This document shows, one piece after another, positions 56,839 to 64,000 of a stretch of 64,000 nucleotides of DNA. The stretch covers positions 5,293,579 to 5,357,578 of the forward strand of contig CM049307.1 of NCBI GenBank assembly GCA_026874595.1, read 5' to 3'. The DNA is from Sipunculus nudus. Taxonomy: Eukaryota; Annelida; Sipuncula; Golfingiida; Sipunculidae. The notes under the pieces are model-generated. The model did not search any database, was not told where the DNA came from, and worked only from the letters and a program-made list of their open reading frames with translations. The translations under genes were made by a program, and so were the position numbers. Every line of letters starts with the position of its first letter. Position 1 is the stretch's first letter.

Positions 56839-57630
56839 TATATTACATAAGGTACATTTGCATAAAACCATATTTAGTATTCCCCTAACATATCAGTTCC
56901 ATAATACTGGATGTCATACAGCAACAATGATGCTATGCATGGGACTGAGAATACTAATTTTCACAACAGCTTCTCATCCACTACTCCAAATTAAAGTCTT
57001 TGGCTTCACCAGTTATCATAAGGGTATACATTACACCATATCACCTACACTGGCACTGCTGTCTCCCAAATCTGTATATCTCTCAGTGTCAAATGGTGAC
57101 ACACTAATACGCTGGAGTATCATCATAGCACATGGTGTAACCATCATTTCTCTATATGCGGACATAAATGCTTTTACTTTATTTAAATTTACCATCCTCA
57201 TCTTTGTTCATTACATTCACATAGATACAGTACCGCCACCTAGTGTCGTCATTAGGAACTAATACAGACTAACCAATAAGGACCTTAAGCTCCCTTGACA
57301 ATGTAACTAAATCCTTGGTGTGACATCTCTCATACATAAACTTTAAAAGTGGCATCTATTTAGTCCAGTTAAAGTAGATATTGTATCTGCTGACCTCTAT
57401 TTTGGACATAGGAAATGTGAATAAATAGACAAAAGGAAAATAGACCCATCACAAAACATTGATGCATATGTCTGGTAGTATGGTATATTTAACCCAGTAT
57501 TAAATAATGACTGACATATAAAACTGTTCGCAGCATTATTTATGTAGACAGACTTCCCCTGACTATCCATGGTATTGTTAAACATTACTTTTACAAGAAA
57601 GTCATAATTAATCTAGTCTAAAACAAATGA
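56839..57630. other. Non-coding stretch right of Gypsy-2
   Basis: In the place expected for the rest of the Gypsy-2 5' LTR, but not similar to the other LTR copies. The 134-codon frame 56858-57262 has no recognisable domain. Confidence 0.4.
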
Positions 57631-58440
57631 AACTAGAATACAGGTAGTCGACAAGCGACTACGTATATCCGCCAAAATCAGAGTGGGATGGGTGAAGTGA
57701 GGCATGGATTGAGTAACAAGGGGGAATAGAGTGAGGTGTGTTGCATATTAGCATGGATGTCTGCAGCCAAAATGTGTTTGTAAGTTGTGCCACCTACTAC
57801 AAAATCCCGAAAGCTATCAAAGTTGTATAGAAATGCAAAAAGTCAAACCAGTGCCAAGATATGAGTGATTTTATCCAACGGCAGACAAACAGACAGACGC
57901 TGTGCAAAAATGGTTGCAGGTGGTGCCACCAGTTTTGCTGTGATAAAGAGCTATGTGAGATCTATACACATGCAAAATTTTGGCCCAATCAGTCAAATGG
58001 TTCCTGAGATATAAGCCTGGATGTCTGCAGCGTAAACATAAATGTAGGTGGCGCGACCTGCCACAAAATCCAGAAAGCTATCCAAGAAGTATATACATGC
58101 AAAATTTAAGGCAGATAATTCAAACCAGTGCAGAGATATGAGTGATTTTATCCCACAGCAGACAAACAGACGGACACTGTGCAGAAATGGTTGTAGGTGG
58201 CGCCACCATTTTGCTTATGATAAAGAGCTATGTGAGATCTATACACATGCAAAATTTTGGCCCAATCAGTCAAACGGTTCCTGAGATATGAGCTTGGTTG
58301 TCTGCAGCAGAAACATGAATGTAGGTGGCGCCACCTATCATAAAATCAAGAAAGCTGTCCAGGATGTAAGATTTTATCCCAAGGCAGATGAACAGATGGA
58401 CGCTGTGCAAAAATGGTTGCAGGAGGCGCCACCATTTTTA

Positions 58441-60104
58441 TGTCCCCGCCACAAAGTGGCCGGGGCATATAGTTTTACCCATGTCCGTCATTCCGTCATT
58501 CCGTCCTTCCGTCCTTCCGAAATTAAACAGTTGTACGGACTTTTTTTCGCAATGCCTGCAGATATTGGCCTGATTTTTGGTGTGTGGGCAGATAATGTTC
58601 AGATCGAGTTCGCGTTTCGTCCCGGTTGACCTACTTTTGACCGTTTTACGGCTCCTAAACTTAGAAAATTTCATGAAACATATAAATTTTCATGACAAAT
58701 ACACATGTACGGACTTTTTTTCACAATGCTTGCAGATATTGGCCTGATTTTTGGTGTGTATGCAGATATTGACCAGTTACAGATCGAGTTCGCGTTTCCT
58801 CCCGGTTGACCTACTTTTGACCATTTACGGCTTCTTAACCTAGAAAATTTCATGAAGAATAGAAATTTTCATGACATATACACATGTACGGACTTTTTTT
58901 TCGCAATGCCTGCAGATATTGGCCTGATTTTTGGTGTGTATGCAGATAATGACCATTTACAGATCGAGTTCGCGTTTTGTCCCGGTTGACCTACTTTTGA
59001 TTGTTTTACGGCTCCTAAACATAGAAAATTTCATGAAAAATATAAATTTTCATGACAAATGTACATGTACAGCCGTTTTTAGCCCTCAGCTCATAGGCTG
59101 ATGGGCTATTGTCGTCACCGAAGCTGTCCGTCTATCCGTCCATCTGTCTGTCGGGTGTCCGTCCGTCCGTCCGTTACGCGTCTGTTAACTTTTACCTTGT
59201 GAGGGGGATATCTCTAAAAGGATTCACCGTTGGAATTTTATTTCATCAGTGAAGATGTATATTGATAAAATCTCGGTCAAGTTCAAAGATGGGTGACCTT
59301 GACCCATTTTTCTACATTTTACAGCTGATTATAGAAAAACACTCAGAAGCTTATATCTCAGGAACCATTGTGTGGATTTTCACAAAACTTACTATGATCA
59401 TTGGGACTGATGGTCTGCACGTGCTGCACAATTTTGGTGGCGTCACCTGCAATTTCTGATTTTTTAATGAAATTTTATCCGATTTTTCAATTTTGGCCTT
59501 TGTGCAGGATATCTCCAAAGGTATTCAACTAAGGAACTTCATTACTTCAGTGCTTTTGCATCATATTTACAAAATCTTGGTCAGGTTCAAAGATGGGTGG
59601 TCTTGACCTACTTTTCAAGGTCACAGAGCTTAGTATAGAAAAAAAACTTAGGGGGATATTTCTCAGGAAGCATTTGGTGGATTGTTATAAAACATGGTAC
59701 ATACCTCTCCAATTTAAATTTATAACTGATTACCAGCTTTTGCTAATATTCTAGTTTCGCAATGCAATGCTTACAGATACTTGCCCAATGTTTGGTCTGT
59801 GGGCGCATAATGACCACTTACAGGTCGAGTTCGCGTTTCGTCCCAGTTAACCTATTTTTGACCATATGACAGATCCTGAACATAGAAAATTTCATGAAAG
59901 ACAGAAATTTTTATGAAAATGCACATGTATGGACTTTTTTTCACAATGCCTGCATACTGGCCTGATTTTTGGTGTGTTCCTTGATAATGACCGGTTACAG
60001 ATCGAGTTTGCGTTTTGCCCTTCATAAAAAAATTTTACAAAATTTAACAAATATTTCTAATTTGCCCCAGGCTGGGGGCATTCGTGTCGTACCGACACAT
60101 CTAG
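58441..60104 (+). mobile_element. Family F element: HINE-like, nested in inverted family B
   Basis: The 5' hairpin is CCCCGCCAC-AAA-GTGGCCGGGG. The end has GGCTGGGGGCA (imperfect inverted partner of TGTCCCCGCC), the hairpin GTGTCG-TAC-CGACAC, then ATCTAG and T. The core has three to four ~175-bp repeats (TGGCCTGATTTTTGGTGTG, GATCGAGTTCGCGTTT, TTGACCTACTTTTGACC). It is interrupted by family G. Confidence 0.65.
59081..59754 (+). mobile_element. Family G element nested in family F
   Basis: It starts with the hairpin AGCCCTCAGC-TCATAG-GCTGATGGGCT, then GTCCGTCCGTCCG runs and two repeats (GGGGGATATCTC, GTTCAAAGATGGGTG; one carrying GGTGGCGTCACC). It ends TGCTAATATTCTAG, then T. Family F sequence resumes at once with TTTCGCAATGC. 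Confidence 0.55.
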
Positions 60105-60230
60105 TTTATGTATGTTATAAAGCTATCCAAGGGCTTCATTTGTGCAAAATTTTTTTCTGGATCGGTCAGAAACTACATACTTGGTATTGTGGAGACAGAT
60201 TAAACATTAGTAACTGTGCTTACAAATAAA

Positions 60231-61148
60231 TGTAACAGTGGTAGCATTTCAATAAACAGGAAATGCCCACTGCTGGGTCCCTGTGGTTCTATTAGCCTAC
60301 GGTAACATTTGATCAAACTGCCCCCTGGTGGGTCCATGGGGAACTATCAGAATATTTCTAACACAAGAGCAAGAATGTCAATTTTCTTCCTTCTGATAAT
60401 GGTAATATGCCTGGTGCATGTAACTTGCATTAAACATGACACTCAATGTAAAGTTATACCACATGCATATGGTCATCTCATTGTCATTAAGGCATGATCT
60501 GGTCATCTGTGACATATATAAACAAATATATGGGGATCATGGTCAATGTTCTTTGTACCTAAATGATTACGAAAGTTATGAAAATTGAGAACATGTAGCA
60601 AATACGGGATATGTGAACACTGAACCACGGACCATCTGCCAATTCACTGCCCCGTCGCTTACAAACTTTCATGCTCTTATTATACAAAGTGCGGCATTAA
60701 AATATAAACTGAATGGTCTCAACCTACTGTTTAAATCAACATTTCGCTTGGTCGCTAAGAACTGATTATTTACTGCTTTTACTCTTGATCACAGTTAAAA
60801 TACACATAAAAACTATGCAAGTCATTAAGATCTAGTCCCTAACTGACAACACACTGGGACAATATATGGGGTATTCATTTATAAATGCTACTAACCTGTA
60901 AAATAGGTAGAGAACAATGAAGACAGCTTGTCTTGTATAAGCGGTAAAATACACAACATGAGGGTGGAAGTTCCAGCGTGATGTCATAACAAGCTAGATA
61001 CCTACATGACACTGTCTCCACTGGTCCTGGGCAAGTGGAATACCCTTTTAAGCTAAAGCAAGCATCTATGATACGTTCACACATTATAACCTTCATAAAA
61101 CATTAATAATAATCACAAATAATGTGGCCACACATTGTGTGTGTCACA
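60231..61148 (-). repeat. LTR-like repeat, right copy (candidate solo LTR)
   Basis: It is homologous along its length to 49837-50865, starts TGTAACAG and ends GTGTGTCACA on the + strand. No coding region adjoins it on the left, so a solo LTR is likely. No target duplication was confirmed. Confidence 0.6.
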
Positions 61149-62365
61149 ATCACATTAAACGCCTTACTATCTGCAATTATAAAATCCAAAATGATTAACC
61201 AGTGCCAAATAAGGAAAACAGGCCATAGTTTGGGGCTGTTATGCATTTATCATGTTCCCTTTTCCTTAGTTTTGATTTGGTTTGACCCTTTGTTGCTGTA
61301 ATGAGTGTTGATGTGACCAGCTGCTTGTTTACCAATGGACTTTTTGTGTTTGAACTTCTTCACTCCATTACACAAATAAATCCTCTCTTCATTCATGGAA
61401 CCTTTATTCTTTGGTGATGTTGATCAGAAACTCAAGGTTTAGTAAGTGCTTTTTGTTACTCCTTCCCTATAAGGGAGCAACGACCAAGCATCTTGTTCTT
61501 CCTTATTGAACTGCCTCTCTTTATTACACAAACAGATCCTCATCCATAGCACCATTACAGTTTCTTGTAGCTCTGCAGTGACATTTACAGTGTGAAGGCA
61601 ATTTAATATTATAAAATGCAAACACAAATGCACTTCAAATCTCTTTTACCAACATGTATTGGGACAAGTGTATGTATCTTACACATATCTCAAGTCTCTC
61701 AAACTGCTTTAACTGATCATGGTTAATAAAAGAATATGTCTTTGAAATTTATTACATAAACCTTTTTAGTGAAAATGTATTGAATGAATCAAGGGCAAAT
61801 TTAAATTAATTTGATTTTATAAATATGGGAAAATTTTCAAATACAAATGCACTTTACAAGGTTCTTACCCTGGTCTAACTATGGATAATCACTTGTACTT
61901 CAGCTTTCCAGATGTGTCTTGACTTGTCACTTGCTACAGATGTTGTAAGGACTGAATATTATAAATATGACTGCTGCATCTAACAAGTCCTGGGTTTTCA
62001 GACTCTCTTTTCTTGGCATTTTCTTACTCTGGTTCATGGCAGTTCATATAGAATCCTCAAATCAGTAGTGGTTGATAGTCATGTGGATAGTCAGGAGCAC
62101 TAGGTGCAGGCAGGTGCTCAAGGGGGAAGGGGTTCTGGGCTATGGCTCACTGGTGCTTCTTTGTACCAGTCCTCCCATTGATCTATAAGATTAGCGTTTA
62201 CTGTGATGTAGAGTTCAGAGATCCATTTGCTAAGATTGGTTTTGGTGGCCTGATCTGTGTGAAGAATCCCATAAAAGATGGAAATTTCTTTAAGCCAGAA
62301 CATATGATCACATGTTAATATCATGGAGAAAAAGCCTAATTGGTCATCATTGAAAAATTGGCAAC
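61149..62365. other. Non-coding stretch, nothing recognised
   Basis: TTATTACACAAA and CTTCACTCCATTACACAAA phrases recur near 61360 and 61525, suggesting a decayed repeat. No exon or RNA gene is supported. Confidence 0.35.
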
Positions 62366-62392
62366 CCATGACTATAAGTCATCTGAGCTATG

Positions 62393-63357
62393 GTCCTATA
62401 GTGAAGGGATCTATCTCTCACGCTCTCTCTGTGGCACACTGGACACACATAGAAGATCTCAGCAGGTGAAGTAACACAAGGTTTATTTGTACAATCAGCA
62501 GAGGAACTGGCAGACGCTCAGTTTCCAACTACATGGACCAAAACCTAACTGACTTGCTAATGCTATGCCCTGAGTATGTATCAACTACTACAGCTAATCA
62601 ATTACCTTGACCCTTATGACCAATTAGAACTTAATTTGTAAGGACCAATCAAAGTTAATAAAAGGGGCCAGGCCAGTTTATGACTGACAGGCGATACTCA
62701 TATGGGGAACAGATAATGCCCTGCAGGCAGATTACATAATAGGACCCCCACCGCCAGGTGAGGGTATGGTGCCTTATCAGAGCAAGCACTATAAAGACTG
62801 AGGTAGATATGCCCTACTTTGATGAACTAATCTGGCTTAGCCAGCCTATGAATTTAATCAAGAAATATCTAGCTATGTTTATCCAAAGGATCCCCAGGGT
62901 TACCTTTTGGATGCAGGTGTGCACACTAATCTTGTCAGGTGGTAAGGTGATGACACTTTAACCCCGCTGTAGCCCTGACTTGTCTATTGTAAGAATGTCT
63001 ATGTGCAATGGCCAAAAGTAACTGACATCACTAAGCTTGGTTTCTTATGACTTAAATAATGCTAAATATAAAATTATGCTGTAAAATCATAAATGCTATA
63101 CTAATCATGTGAAACTTAAAATATAAATTATGAAATATAATATTATATCAGTCAATATTCATATGAACAGTATATGCCATGCACACATAATTAAGTGCTA
63201 TATTGTTTTCAAATAATAATAAAATATGATAATATTTGAATCATTATTCCTATAAACAGTGGATGAACATGCACCCACAATTAGGCGTTATACTATCCTT
63301 AATTAGTAATCAACTGGAATGTATAATACACTAAGATATAAAGTCACTTTATAAACA
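62393..63357. mobile_element. 965-bp insert, possible solo LTR
   Basis: Flanked by CTATG on both sides, which suggests a 5-bp target duplication. It has no coding frame of note and ends ATAAACA. It does not start with TG unless the boundary is moved by two bases, so its class is uncertain. Confidence 0.35.
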
Positions 63358-63542
63358 CTATGTCGGTTGACCATCCGTCTGTCTATATGTCCATTAACAG
63401 GGCATGTTTTGAAACTGTATGACCTACTGGTCATGGGAGGAAGGCAAATGTTGAACGAATAACCTTCTAGCATATGATACGGCTACTTGGGTTGTATGCT
63501 CCCCATGGAGCTCAGAAAAGCTAAAAGAATGAACCAGCCCAA

Positions 63543-63656
63543 AAGACCAGGAAGGCAAAGTGTAAAGTGGGATGAGACTGACATCGTCAGTGATATCAGA
63601 CCAGAAAGGCAAAGTGTAAAGTGGGATGAGACTGACATCGTCGGTGATCTCAGACT
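63543..63656 (+). repeat. Two-copy ~56-bp tandem duplication
   Basis: GGCAAAGTGTAAAGTGGGAT and GAGACTGACATCGTC occur twice, near 63552 and 63608, nearly identical. Confidence 0.85.
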
Positions 63657-64000
63657 ATAAACCCCAACCTTTACCTTTACCTTTAAATTTTGCCATGGCA
63701 TGTTTTTTTTTCCTGTTCGAACTTTTGATATAATTTTCACAGCGATTTAACCTGTAAAATGTAAAATTGGTAAAAATGGTCCGGGAAGTAATATCTGAAG
63801 CAAGACACAATGATCCTTGAGATAATGGTGTTACAGGCTGTGAAATAGTTGGCGCATTCATATTCAACCCCTTTACAGGCCTGCCCAAATCTGCAGGATC
63901 TACCAGTTTTCCTGCTGCTCACTTGGATCAATTGGTGACCACCCGCCCTGATCAACCACCTGAGGATGCTGTTCCCTGTGCTGTCTGAATGCCTCACAAT

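Larger units (their letters stand above)
57631..60190 (-). mobile_element. Family B element in reverse orientation, interrupted by F
   Basis: It starts on the + strand with the inverted family B end: CTAGAATACAGGTAGTCG-ACAAG-CGACTAC, then GTATATCCGCCAAAATCAG. Internal repeats follow, with perfect GGTGGCGCCACC near 58197 and 58325. Family F breaks it at 58441. It resumes at 60105 (TATGTTATAAAGCTATCC) and fades near 60190 without reaching the 5' hairpin. Confidence 0.65.
62366..63770 (+). mobile_element. Family A subfamily fragment split by a 965-bp insert
   Basis: The family A hairpin arm ACTATAAGTCATCTGAGCTATG (62370-62391) and its continuation CCATCCGTCTGTC...GGGCATGTTTTGAAACTG (from 63370) are separated by unrelated sequence. 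The word CTATG is present at both junctions (62388-62392 and 63358-63362). Confidence 0.5.

Noticed and set aside
1-64000. tRNA and rRNA genes
   Set aside because: No paired A/B boxes with a foldable cloverleaf and no rRNA signature stretches were noticed. The tRNA-related words found are primer binding sites.

Overview
This window is animal nuclear DNA, most likely from a mollusc. It is AT-rich and intron-bearing, and dominated by transposable elements. The lineage call rests on the multi-domain repeat families whose 5' ends open with a hairpin followed by runs of GTCC/GTCCGT, and on a Steamer-like LTR retrotransposon with a tRNA-Leu-type primer site. Both are familiar from bivalves and relatives. 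This is an inference from family resemblance, not a database match.

Only one ordinary host gene is evident: the 3' five coding exons of an RNF181-type RING E3 ubiquitin ligase on the + strand (24291-29597). All splice phases agree. Its 5' exon was not found.

Layout: (1) 465-7912 is a satellite-like element (family A) built from ~337-bp monomers in a 1,011-bp three-monomer higher-order repeat, with a family B element inserted at 6559-7729. (2) 7913-9799 is AT-rich spacer with a long TA microsatellite. (3) 9800-20700 is a chain of family B elements (~280-bp internal repeats) carrying nested family C (10006-11905) and family D (17709-20601). (4) 21617-29597 holds family A relatives and the RNF181-like gene, with TE insertions in its introns. 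(5) 32054-36900, - strand, holds a truncated Gypsy, a two-exon tyrosine-recombinase-like (Crypton-type) fragment, a second gag relic and an SGNH-hydrolase relic. (6) 37378-47304, - strand, is a degenerate BEL/Pao element split by a younger Steamer-like Ty3/Gypsy element (38097-42792) with two LTRs, PBS, PPT and a 5-bp target duplication. (7) 50866-56730, - strand, is another Gypsy element with many breaks and a lost integrase active site. (8) 57631-60190 is an inverted family B element containing family F, which contains family G. (9) 60231-61148 repeats the LTR-like sequence at 49837-50865. The rest is sparse non-coding DNA and repeat fragments.

The main discovery candidate is that families A, B, C, D, F and G are unrelated in most of their sequence but share a design. 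They have a 5' hairpin, a subterminal inverted repeat matched near the 3' end, a short 3' hairpin, and a terminus reading CTAG, CTAA or CTTG usually followed by T. They insert without target-site duplication. This matches non-autonomous Helitron/Helentron (HINE-like) elements. Several of them also carry, once per internal repeat, the same 12-bp palindrome GGTGGCGCCACC, with about 30 perfect copies here. It contains the CTCF-like core AGGTGGCGC.
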